Origin: Streptomyces sp. B21-105
GTDB taxonomy: Bacteria > Actinomycetota > Actinomycetes > Streptomycetales > Streptomycetaceae
Assembly: GCF_036898465.1 (NCBI RefSeq)
Contig: NZ_JARUMJ010000003.1
Coordinates: forward strand, 1 to 18,325
DNA length: 18,325 nt
Direction of reading: 5' to 3'
How positions within the stretch are numbered: position 1 is the stretch's first letter; each line of letters begins with the position of its first letter. Below are positions 12,452 to 18,325 of the stretch, one piece after another. The notes beneath the pieces were generated by a model. It was not told the origin of the DNA and ran no database searches. It worked only from the letters and a program-made list of their open reading frames with translations. The position numbers and the translations under genes are program-made.

Positions 12452-13504
12452 ATGAAGCTCGACACTCAAGCCCACGTCGACGCCGCCGAGAAGACCCTCC
12501 GTCTGTCGTGGGTCATCGTCTTCGGGGCGGTCCTGTACTCGGTCCTGACCGTCACTCCGCTCGTGCTCCGCTTCACCCCGGCGGGCTGGGAGATGACCGC
12601 GCCGATCCTGCCGATCGTCGTCGACGCGGCGGTCATCATCGTCGTCCGGGTCGACGCGATCGTCGCCCGCCTCGACGGCGACGCGGGGTTCTGGCCGGCA
12701 CTCCTGCGCTGGCTCACCGGCTTCATGACCCTCGGTCTCAACGTCGCGGACTCCGCGCTCAAGGGCGACCTGGTGGGCGTCGGCGTCCACGCGGTCGCGC
12801 CGATCCTGCTCATCGTCGTCGCCGAGGCGGGCCTGAAATGGCGGCGCGCAATCACGACGGCGGTCGAGCGGATCGAACGTGAGCACGCCGCCGAGCGTGA
12901 GCGTGAGCGGGCCGAGCTCCGTGAGCGTGAGGACCGTGAGCGGGCCGACCGGGAGCGTGAGCAGGAGGCCGCCCGGCTGGAGCGTGAGCGGATGGAGGCC
13001 GCCGACCGTGAGCGCCGTGAGCAGGCAGCGGCCGAGCGTGAGCGGGAGCGTGAGCACGCCGCCCGGGTCGCCCGCGAGGAGCGTGAGCACGAGGCCGAGT
13101 TGGAGCGGCAGCGGGAGGAGCGGGCCGACGCCCGCCGTCGCGAGGAGCTGGAACGACAGGAACGTGAGCGGCGGGCGCAGGAAGAAGCCAGGAAGGCCAA
13201 GGAGGCCGCACAGAAGGCCGAACGGGACCGTAAGGCGACCGAGGGCCGCAAGCCTGCCCTGGCGTCCGTGAGCGCCGCCGTGAGCACCCCCCGCCCGGCG
13301 GTGAGCGCGAGCGTGAGCACTACCGCTCACGAGACCGCTCACGACACGGACAAGCCCGCCAAGATGAGCGAGGCCGACGCCCGCCAGGCCGTCGCCGACG
13401 CGGTCCGCGAGGGCCGCTCACAGCGTCAGGTCGCCGCGCTCACGGGCTGGTCGGTCGGCTGGGTCGCCGCCCGCTTCAAGGAGCTTGAGGAGGACGCGGC
13501 ATGA
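12452..13504 (+). CDS. spdB: SpdB-type spread protein: DUF2637 membrane domain, coiled coil and HTH
   Basis: A 350-aa protein. Residues 12-130 hold four membrane helices of the DUF2637/SpdB type (WVIVFGAVLYSVLTVTPLVL, IVVDAAVIIVVRVDAIVARL, and AVAPILLIVVAEAG). Residues 135-290 are a long Arg/Glu coiled coil, and the C-terminus (SQRQVAALTGWSVGWVAARF) is a helix-turn-helix. Proteins of this layout in Streptomyces plasmids and integrative elements are the mobile element transfer proteins SpdB, which interact with TraB and DNA and support intramycelial spreading. The ATG at 12452 follows the previous stop by four bases. The stop overlaps the next ATG (ATGA). The coding DNA is loaded with GTGAGC hexamers that persist when the reading frame of the motif changes. 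Confidence 0.85.
   Translation: MKLDTQAHVDAAEKTLRLSWVIVFGAVLYSVLTVTPLVLRFTPAGWEMTAPILPIVVDAAVIIVVRVDAIVARLDGDAGFWPALLRWLTGFMTLGLNVADSALKGDLVGVGVHAVAPILLIVVAEAGLKWRRAITTAVERIEREHAAERERERAELREREDRERADREREQEAARLERERMEAADRERREQAAAEREREREHAARVAREEREHEAELERQREERADARRREELERQERERRAQEEARKAKEAAQKAERDRKATEGRKPALASVSAAVSTPRPAVSASVSTTAHETAHDTDKPAKMSEADARQAVADAVREGRSQRQVAALTGWSVGWVAARFKELEEDAA
12879..13443. repeat. GTGAGC/GCTCAC hexamer cluster within spdB
   Basis: GTGAGC occurs 17 times between 12879 and 13318, and GCTCAC four times between 13325 and 13443. Thirteen copies lie in the Arg-Glu coiled coil as cGT-GAG-C. Four (13268, 13280, 13301, 13313) are read as GTG-AGC (Val-Ser). Two reverse copies read as Ala-His, and the last two lie in the two other frames. 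The same hexamer in three frames and both directions suggests a DNA-level signal. Confidence 0.6.
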
Positions 13505-13791
13505 GCGGCAACGGCATGAGGCTCTTCCTGTTCATCGGCTCCTCACGGGTGCGCGCCGTCCTTCTGTGGCTCGCCCACTGGCCCGCCTTCGCCTTCACCC
13601 CGCTGTGCGCGCTCGGTCTGCGGTCGGTGCTCGGCTGGCCCATCCCGGGCTGGGCGCCGCCGACCGCCGGATGGATCACCGCCGTCCTGATCGCGGCCAC
13701 CCTCGCCGGGGGTCGGCTCCACAAGGAGCTGGACGTCCCCGGTATCCCCTGCCGTTGGTGCGACTTCGAGCTTGAGGAGGACCAGGCGTGA
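13501..13791 (+). CDS. Small membrane protein with CxxC tail
   Basis: A 96-aa protein with two hydrophobic segments (about 18-43, VLLWLAHWPAFAFTPLCALG; and 55-71, TAGWITAVLIAATLAGG) and a soluble tail bearing CRWC (84-87) and an acidic end (ELEEDQA). It starts at an ATG overlapping the spdB stop (ATGA), and its stop overlaps the next GTG (GTGA), so it is made together with both. It is probably another Spd-family accessory of the transfer apparatus. No named family is recognised. Confidence 0.75.
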   Translation: MSGNGMRLFLFIGSSRVRAVLLWLAHWPAFAFTPLCALGLRSVLGWPIPGWAPPTAGWITAVLIAATLAGGRLHKELDVPGIPCRWCDFELEEDQA

Positions 13792-14243
13792 GCACCCCCA
13801 CAGAGGCCCTGACCGCACAGCACGCCGAGGTGAAGGCCGAGATCACACGGACCGACACCAAGACCGCCCTGCTCCTGGCGTTCGTCGGCGCGGTCCTGGC
13901 CGGCGCCTGGACCATCGCCCGCGACCTGCCGCTGAACCTGCCCGCGTACCTCACGGGCGGCTCCGGGCTCGTGCTCCTGATCGCCGCGGCCGGACTGCTC
14001 CTGCGGTCGGTCCGCCCCAATCTCGGTGGCGGCCACGGCTTCCCGCTGTGGGCCACCCTCACCCCGCAGCAAATCGCCGCTGCGGCCGAGGCCCGCGACC
14101 TTGCCGCCGACATCGCGGGCCTGTCCCGCCTAGCCGTCGCCAAGTTCACCTGCCTGCGCCGCGCCGTCGACCTGACCTGTGCGGGAGGCGGCCTGCTCAT
14201 CCTGTCCGCCCTGATCGCTCTTTCCGCAGGCATCGCCGACTGA
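13788..14243 (+). CDS. Pycsar-effector-like (DUF5706) three-helix membrane protein
   Basis: A 151-aa membrane protein from GTG 13788, coupled by GTGA overlap to the gene before. It begins with a charged helix (QHAEVKAEITRTDTKTALLL) running into a first membrane segment (25-45). A second segment follows at 56-73, a loop ending RSVRPNLGG, a helix DIAGLSRLAVAKFTCLRRAV, and a last segment at 127-148. This layout, with the DTKxxLLLA motif and the KFxxLRxA helix, fits the Pycsar effector family (PycTM, formerly DUF5706), whose defence members disrupt membranes when triggered by cyclic CMP or UMP. No cyclase gene is visible here, so in this operon it may serve spreading or entry exclusion instead. 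The family call is from pattern only. Confidence 0.6.
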   Translation: MSTPTEALTAQHAEVKAEITRTDTKTALLLAFVGAVLAGAWTIARDLPLNLPAYLTGGSGLVLLIAAAGLLLRSVRPNLGGGHGFPLWATLTPQQIAAAAEARDLAADIAGLSRLAVAKFTCLRRAVDLTCAGGGLLILSALIALSAGIAD

Positions 14244-14255
14244 CCGCTGCCCGCA

Positions 14256-14279
14256 GTGCCCGGACCCCGTGCCGGGCAC
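14256..14279 (+). terminator. Terminator of the tra-spd operon
   Basis: GTGCCCGG (14256-14263) and CCGGGCAC (14272-14279) form an 8-bp stem with an 8-nt loop, 13 bp past the stop at 14243. The rest of the 154-bp gap to 14398 shows nothing except a GAGGAG ribosome site for the next gene. Confidence 0.65.
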
Positions 14280-14397
14280 CAAGGGGAGCCGCCAGACGGC
14301 CCCACGCACGAACGGGACCGAGTGCGTCAACACCCGATCCCGTCCAGCCCGAGGACGCCAAAGCGCCCCGAACCCGCAACCGCAGAGGAGACCTGCG

Positions 14398-14880
14398 ATG
14401 CATCAGGAGCCTAACCAGACCCCAGCCCCCACCGACACCACCCACCTGAACCTCGCCGCGGTCGTCGCCGCCCTGCCCGACGCGATCGACCAGGCCATGC
14501 GCAACACCCTCCCCGGCATGTACACCCCGCAGCTGGCCGCCGACCTCGCCGCCGCCATGACCGCCGAACTCCGCAACCCGCAGCCCGCCGACTGCCCCGT
14601 CTTCCCCGGGCTGTGCACCGAGACCATGCCGGACCACCACGATCACTCGAACCACGAGCACACGGTCACCAACAAGCAGGGCGAGCACCTTCTCGACGTC
14701 GGGTTCGTCCAGCTGTCCGACGGCGGCCCGGCCATCGTCTACATCGGCGGCATGAGCCACGAGGACTACCTGCCCGAGGAGGTTCGGCCCGCGACGGCGA
14801 AGCTCCGCCAGCTCCTCGACGAGGCTGACGCGATCGCGGACCGGCTCCTCGCCGACCGCACCGAGGCAAGGAGGGGCTGA
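14398..14880 (+). CDS. DUF6907-like hypothetical protein
   Basis: A 160-aa protein from ATG 14398, chosen because AGAGGAGA lies just upstream; the frame is open further but not coding-like. The N-terminal 60 residues are helical and Ala-rich. A CPVFPGLC pair (Cys66, Cys73) is followed by a His cluster (HHDHSNHEH, 80-88), which could bind metal. The last part (VYIGGMSHEDYLPEEVRPAT, then LRQLLDEADAIADRLLADR) matches the pattern of small actinobacterial proteins annotated DUF6907, which end in a helix of this kind. The function is unknown. Such genes are common near repSA and tra in Streptomyces elements. It is coupled to the next small gene by one base of spacing. Confidence 0.7.
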   Translation: MHQEPNQTPAPTDTTHLNLAAVVAALPDAIDQAMRNTLPGMYTPQLAADLAAAMTAELRNPQPADCPVFPGLCTETMPDHHDHSNHEHTVTNKQGEHLLDVGFVQLSDGGPAIVYIGGMSHEDYLPEEVRPATAKLRQLLDEADAIADRLLADRTEARRG

Positions 14881-14881
14881 C

Positions 14882-14974
14882 ATGGAGACCACCGCCCTGA
14901 CCGACGCCGAACGGCAGGAGTTGTCCCGCCGAGTCAAGGAAGCCAACAAGCGCTCCGAGGAACGCCCCCGCTGA
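14882..14974 (+). CDS. 30-aa charged microprotein
   Basis: ATG at 14882, one base after the previous stop, with AAGGAGGGG just upstream. It reads METTALTDAERQELSRRVKE followed by ANKRSEERPR and a TGA at 14972-14974. The sequence is a single amphipathic, charged helix. A strong ribosome site, tight spacing and a hairpin immediately after the stop support translation. The function is unknown. Confidence 0.6.
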   Translation: METTALTDAERQELSRRVKEANKRSEERPR

Positions 14975-14983
14975 ACCCCTCCC

Positions 14984-15008
14984 GGCCGGGCCCGTGATGG
15001 GCCCGGCC
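14984..15008 (+). terminator. Hairpin between small accessory genes
   Basis: GGCCGGGCCC (14984-14993) and GGGCCCGGCC (14999-15008) form a perfect 10-bp stem with a 5-nt loop, ten bases past the microprotein stop and ahead of the ribosome site of the next gene. Confidence 0.7.
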
Positions 15009-15036
15009 CCACCCGGCCGAACAAAGGACGAACGCC

Positions 15037-15360
15037 ATGAACGTCGCCGTCAGCCACGGGGCCGATTTCTTCGGCGAGGACCGCCACCCGCTCAAGGTCC
15101 TCACCGCCCTCGCCGGATACGCCGAAGGCTGCCTCACCCACGCCGAACGCGGCCCCCTCGTACAGCTGCTGAAGAACCCGGGGGAGAGCGAGACCATGCC
15201 GCCCGCGCAGGCCGCCGAGTACGCCCAGCTCCTCCTCAAGCTCGCCCGCCACCGCTTCGTCAAGGCCAGCGCCGCCGGCCACGCCCGCGCCCTGGCCGAC
15301 GCCGCCGCCCGCGCCGCCGCCGACGGCGAGCCGTGGCAATGGCGGATCGAAGCCGCGTAA
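15037..15360 (+). CDS. Small hypothetical protein (DUF7739-like)
   Basis: A 107-aa protein starting MNVAVSHGADFFGEDRHPLK, with an AAAGGAC ribosome site upstream. The pattern SHGADFFGEDRHP followed by helical Ala/Leu-rich segments recurs in small Streptomyces proteins that I associate with DUF7739; that assignment is from memory of the pattern. It has no Cys, signal peptide or membrane segment. It is framed by hairpins on both sides (14984-15008 and 15365-15399), so it behaves as a separate cassette between spd and rep. The function is unknown. Confidence 0.7.
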   Translation: MNVAVSHGADFFGEDRHPLKVLTALAGYAEGCLTHAERGPLVQLLKNPGESETMPPAQAAEYAQLLLKLARHRFVKASAAGHARALADAAARAAADGEPWQWRIEAA

Positions 15361-15364
15361 CACC

Positions 15365-15399
15365 GAAGCCCCGCCGGCCTTCTCGGCTAGCGGGGCTTC
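15365..15399 (+). terminator. Terminator ahead of the rep region
   Basis: GAAGCCCCGC (15365-15374) and GCGGGGCTTC (15390-15399) form a perfect 10-bp stem with a 15-nt loop that can pair further inside. It starts five bases past the stop at 15360. Confidence 0.8.
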
Positions 15400-15495
15400 C
15401 TACGGACCGTCAAACCCCACCAGCACCAACAGCCGTAGGGCGTGCCGGGGAAACCTCCACCACCAATCGGTGCCAGGATCATCCCCAGCAAAAGC

Positions 15496-15529
15496 GAAGA
15501 GGCCGAGGGTTCGCGGCCCTGGCCTCTTC
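15496..15529 (+). repeat. Strong two-part hairpin upstream of rep
   Basis: GAAGAGGCC (15496-15504) pairs with GGCCTCTTC (15521-15529). Inside, AGGG pairs with CCCT around a 7-nt loop, with a single bulged G. It lies 37 bp before the rep start. It could be an attenuator controlling initiator synthesis, a terminator insulating rep, or part of an origin. Confidence 0.65.
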
Positions 15530-15565
15530 TGACGTCACCCGGCTCACAACCAAGGGACTCGTCTG

Positions 15566-17740
15566 TTGTCCAGCGTAAGGGACGGCCAGCCGTCCGCAAC
15601 ACCCACCCCGGCCGACGCGCCGCAAAGCGTCGCCGATGTCGACGCCCGGTACGCGGCTGCACGAGCCGCCGGCCGGGCCGTTCGCGCGTCTGCGGTGAAG
15701 TGCCCCGGTTGCGGCAGAAAACTCCCGAAAACGGTGGGCGGTCGGCCCCGGAAGTACTGCTCCGACACCTGCAAGAAGCGGGTCGCCCGCAACGGCGGGA
15801 TGTCCCCGAAAGTGTCCGCTTCTGACGACACCAAAACCGCAGGTCAGACCACGGATCAGGCCACGAACTCCGGCACCAAAAACGGACCGGGCCTTGGTAC
15901 TACCGCGAAAACTACGGACATGCAGGTCAGCGGCCTGCGCGGAACGAATGCGGACAAGACCGACCCTGAGACCGTGACCGGGGTCACCTCCGGTCCGTCG
16001 ACTCCGGGCGGTGCGGGGCGGACCACTCATGGATCCACCCCGGAGTTCAGCGGCGGCCGTCGCGGGTCGGCCATAGAGCCCGACGCGGACACGTCGGCCC
16101 GCGACGCCCAGTTCGAGCTGCGGGACGCCCTGCGGGCCGTGTCCGGCCTCGATCGCCTCGAACGGTGCGGCATCTCCGTCCTCGCGGGCGGGGTGACCCC
16201 AGTCCTGCGCAACGGCCGCGCCGGGTACGCCGGGGTCGCCACCTGCGGATCGGTCCACGTCTGCCCGTGCTGCTCAACCTCGATCCGCCGCGTCCGGCAA
16301 GACGAGCTGGACCAGGTCGGCCAGTTCTGGGAGTGCCAGAGCTGCGGGCTCGTGATGATGACGCTCACCATGCGCCACTACGAGCGCGACCTCCTGGCCG
16401 ACCTGGAGATGATGCAGCGGCAGGCGTGGAAGCTCGGCTTCGGCACGAACGCCGGACGGACCTGGCGCGACGCCAAGAAGAACTTCGGCATCCGCGGCTT
16501 CGTCCGGGCCTGGGAGGTCACCCACGGGCCGAACGGGTGGCACTGCCACTACCACGTGCTGCTCTTCCTCGCCCGGCCCCTGAGCACCGCCCGGGTCGCT
16601 GAGCTTCAGCACCTCGCGTTCGAGATCTGGTCAGCCGCGCTGGTCAAGGTCGGCGCCCGGATGCCGATCGAGACCAGCGAGAAGGACGGCAAGCCCGTCG
16701 GCGTGAAAATCGACGCCCCGGACCGCGGCGAGTCCGGCACGCTGGCCCGCTACCTGATGAAGGGCCAGGACGGAAAGACCCGCTGGGGTGTCGCGGCCGA
16801 ACTCACCCGGCAGGACGTGAAGCAGGGCCAGGGCGGCCACCGCACGCCGTTCGAGATCGCCCGCGCGGCCGTCCGCGAGGACGCCGACCCGCGCGACGTA
16901 GAACTGTGGCGGGAGTTCGTCGTCACCGCGACCGGCGTCCGCTCGCTGTACTGGTCGAACGGCCTGCGCAAGCTCCTGCGGGAGATGGGCTTCGAGCTGG
17001 ACGACCGCAACGACAACGAGGTGGCCGCCGACGACGCGGCCGACGGCAAGCCGCTCGCCTGCATCCCCGCCGCGACCTGGTACCGGCACATCGCCCGGCA
17101 CAAGGGCCGCGCCCTCGCCCTGCTCAAGGCCGCCGAGCGGGGCGGCACCCTCGCGGTCCGCGCCCTGGTCGAGTCCTGGGGGCTGGTCTGGGGAGTCGAC
17201 GTCACCGACGCCGAGGAACTGCCCGCCGACGACGTGTTGCCGACCGCCGCCGAGGTCCTGCGCGGCGCCAACCGGCTCGACATGGCGGCCCGCGCCGAGG
17301 TCTGGCGCCGGGGCTTCGCCCTCGCCGAGGGTGCCGTCATCAAGGCCCGCGCTGAGCACTTCGCCGCGAACCCCGACGCCCCCGAGTACGCGGCCCGTGC
17401 CGAGTCGGCCACGCAGGCCGCCGCCGACCGCGACGCGCAGCTCGCCATCGAGGACCAGGAGCACGACGAACTCGCCGCCGCGCGAGCCGAGTACCTCCGC
17501 CGGCGCAAGCTCGTCGCCGTCGCGCACGCCGAGGAAACCGCCGCCGCCTTCGAGCGGCTGGCCAACCCCGACCGCCCCGTCCGCACCCGCGTCAGTCTCC
17601 GCAAGCGGCCCAAGACTGTGCCCGTACCCGCGCCGCGCGTCACTCCGCCGCCGCCCGAAGCCGCCTCACCGACCTGCCGTACCTGCTCCGGGAAACTCGA
17701 CACGGCCCTGATCCCCTATGGCCGACACGCCCTCTGCTGA
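15566..17740 (+). CDS. repSA: RepSA-type rolling-circle replication initiator
   Basis: A 724-aa HUH-type initiator that would nick the double-strand origin and stay bound to the 5' end. It has an N-terminal CxxC-x15-CxxxC zinc finger (Cys46, Cys49, Cys65, Cys69), then a Thr/Gly/Ser-rich linker (80-170). The replication domain follows: CPCC (233-236), motif I VMMTLTMRH (263-271), motif II WHCHYHVLLF (325-334, with His328 and His330 as the HUH pair), and motif III RYLMKG (Tyr396 as nucleophile, Lys399). A second possible zinc site, CRTCSGKLDTALIPYGRHAL then Cys, closes the protein. It is longer than pSAM2 RepSA (about 460 aa) because of the finger, linker and C-terminal extension. The TTG start at 15566 is the best available, with AAGGGA upstream. 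Confidence 0.9.
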   Translation: MSSVRDGQPSATPTPADAPQSVADVDARYAAARAAGRAVRASAVKCPGCGRKLPKTVGGRPRKYCSDTCKKRVARNGGMSPKVSASDDTKTAGQTTDQATNSGTKNGPGLGTTAKTTDMQVSGLRGTNADKTDPETVTGVTSGPSTPGGAGRTTHGSTPEFSGGRRGSAIEPDADTSARDAQFELRDALRAVSGLDRLERCGISVLAGGVTPVLRNGRAGYAGVATCGSVHVCPCCSTSIRRVRQDELDQVGQFWECQSCGLVMMTLTMRHYERDLLADLEMMQRQAWKLGFGTNAGRTWRDAKKNFGIRGFVRAWEVTHGPNGWHCHYHVLLFLARPLSTARVAELQHLAFEIWSAALVKVGARMPIETSEKDGKPVGVKIDAPDRGESGTLARYLMKGQDGKTRWGVAAELTRQDVKQGQGGHRTPFEIARAAVREDADPRDVELWREFVVTATGVRSLYWSNGLRKLLREMGFELDDRNDNEVAADDAADGKPLACIPAATWYRHIARHKGRALALLKAAERGGTLAVRALVESWGLVWGVDVTDAEELPADDVLPTAAEVLRGANRLDMAARAEVWRRGFALAEGAVIKARAEHFAANPDAPEYAARAESATQAAADRDAQLAIEDQEHDELAAARAEYLRRRKLVAVAHAEETAAAFERLANPDRPVRTRVSLRKRPKTVPVPAPRVTPPPPEAASPTCRTCSGKLDTALIPYGRHALC

Positions 17741-18325
17741 ACCCTCTGGGCGTCCCCGGCCAGCTACGCCGCCACACGGCCGCAGACAGACGGCGGCGAA
17801 CGGTGTTACTGGGGTCAGTGACCTACAACTCGCTGCTGTCCCCTACCGCCCGCCCGGACCGGAACCGAGAACACGTCGGCCGACCCGGTCAGCCGCGACG
17901 GCCTGGTGGTCGACGTCGTCCAGGAGCACATCCGGCTCAACGCGTTCGGCGGGCAGAAGCCGAGGACCTGACTCCGCCGACGGCGTGCTGCTGGTGGTGA
18001 CCGGACCGGTGCCGAGACGGCGACGCATGGTGCTCATGACGGGAGTCTCCACCGAGTTGCAAGAGGTGTCAGGCAACGCCCCGCACCCGCGCGCGTGGAC
18101 GGTCCAGAAAGTTCAGAAAGCCATGGAGCCCGCCCCCGACGGAGGAACGGGAACGGGCTCCTGGGCGACCCACCCCACCGACATGGAAGCGAGCCAGGCC
18201 CGCCACGCCGGCGGAGGCACCGGACACCGAGACCGGATCCGGCACGGCGAGCACTTCGAGCGTAGCCACGAAGGCCGGCCGCCCGTTCCGGAGCGGGAGC
18301 AGGGCAACGAGAAGCCCCGCCCGGT
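17718..18325 (+). other. Post-rep region; open frame of doubtful reality and hairpins
   Basis: A frame from ATG 17718 (MADTPSAEPSGRPRPATPPH), overlapping the rep stop by 23 bp, stays open to the end of the window. If the ends are joined it would stop at base 73, antisense to the recombinase. Its composition is Arg/Thr/Gly-rich and its GC3 is below that of the real genes. A different frame gives a more protein-like 24-residue stretch at 17888-17959 (VSRDGLVVDVVQEHIRLNAF), which may be a gene remnant. Hairpins lie at 18125-18161 (GGAGCCCG/CGGGCTCC) and 18280-18295. No convincing gene; a single-strand origin could lie here. Confidence 0.4.
18304..18325. terminator. Left arm of the junction-spanning hairpin
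   Basis: GCAACGA (18304-18310) and AGCCCCGCCCGG (18313-18324) pair with 23-29 and 8-19 when the ends are joined. See the feature at 1-29. Confidence 0.75.

Noticed and set aside
12398..13342. Leu/Pro-rich minus-strand frame opposite spdB
   Set aside because: Reverse reading of the Arg-Glu coiled-coil repeats; no start signal and implausible composition.
1..18325. tRNA, rRNA, insertion sequences or antibiotic resistance genes
   Set aside because: No cloverleaf, transposase other than the small serine recombinase, or resistance family was recognised.

Overview
The window is GC-rich actinobacterial DNA, with strong G/C preference at third codon positions, GTG and TTG starts, and T-poor hairpin terminators. 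Its gene families are those of Streptomyces conjugative plasmids: a TraB/FtsK-like translocase, a KorSA-type GntR repressor, Spd membrane proteins and a RepSA-type rolling-circle initiator. Streptomyces or a close relative is the likely host. No integrase, excisionase or tRNA attachment site is visible. The last bases (18304-18324) and first bases (8-29) together form one long hairpin just past the stop of the first gene. The simplest reading is that the window is one complete circular plasmid of about 18.3 kb, cut open inside a terminator.

Layout. (1) 37-750, minus: small serine recombinase, followed by about 500 bp of repeat-rich noncoding DNA (a pair of 28-bp repeats spaced like a CRISPR or res site, then iteron-like repeats at 1166-1265). 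(2) 1342-4997, minus: a tightly overlapped operon. It runs from an HTH/zinc protein through several very small proteins to a RepA-like hexameric ATPase, a short coiled-coil protein and a zinc-ribbon protein. Six successive junctions are 4-bp ATGA/GTGA overlaps, one of them requiring a frameshift repair. (3) 5146-6268, plus: a Cys/HGG-motif protein and a charged coiled-coil protein. (4) 6338-8069: an HTH protein on the minus strand with three dyad operators in front of it, and a zinc-finger protein on the plus strand whose gene holds three CACGTG palindromes. (5) 8381-15360: the transfer region, with a divergent KorSA-like repressor, traA, traB, a cluster of CCGCACA repeats that looks like the transfer locus clt, spd-type membrane genes, a Pycsar-effector-like membrane protein and small accessory genes separated by hairpins. 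(6) 15566-17740: repSA-type initiator. (7) 17741 to the end: no convincing gene.

How it fits together. The RepSA-type protein would start rolling-circle replication. TraB would move double-stranded plasmid DNA between mycelial compartments, recognising the CCGCACA cluster, and the Spd proteins would help it spread. The GntR protein would hold the divergent tra promoter in check through three repeats that overlap it. The serine recombinase would resolve multimers. The minus-strand ATPase operon is the least understood part; it resembles a second, helicase-based replication or partition module and is the best place to look for something new.
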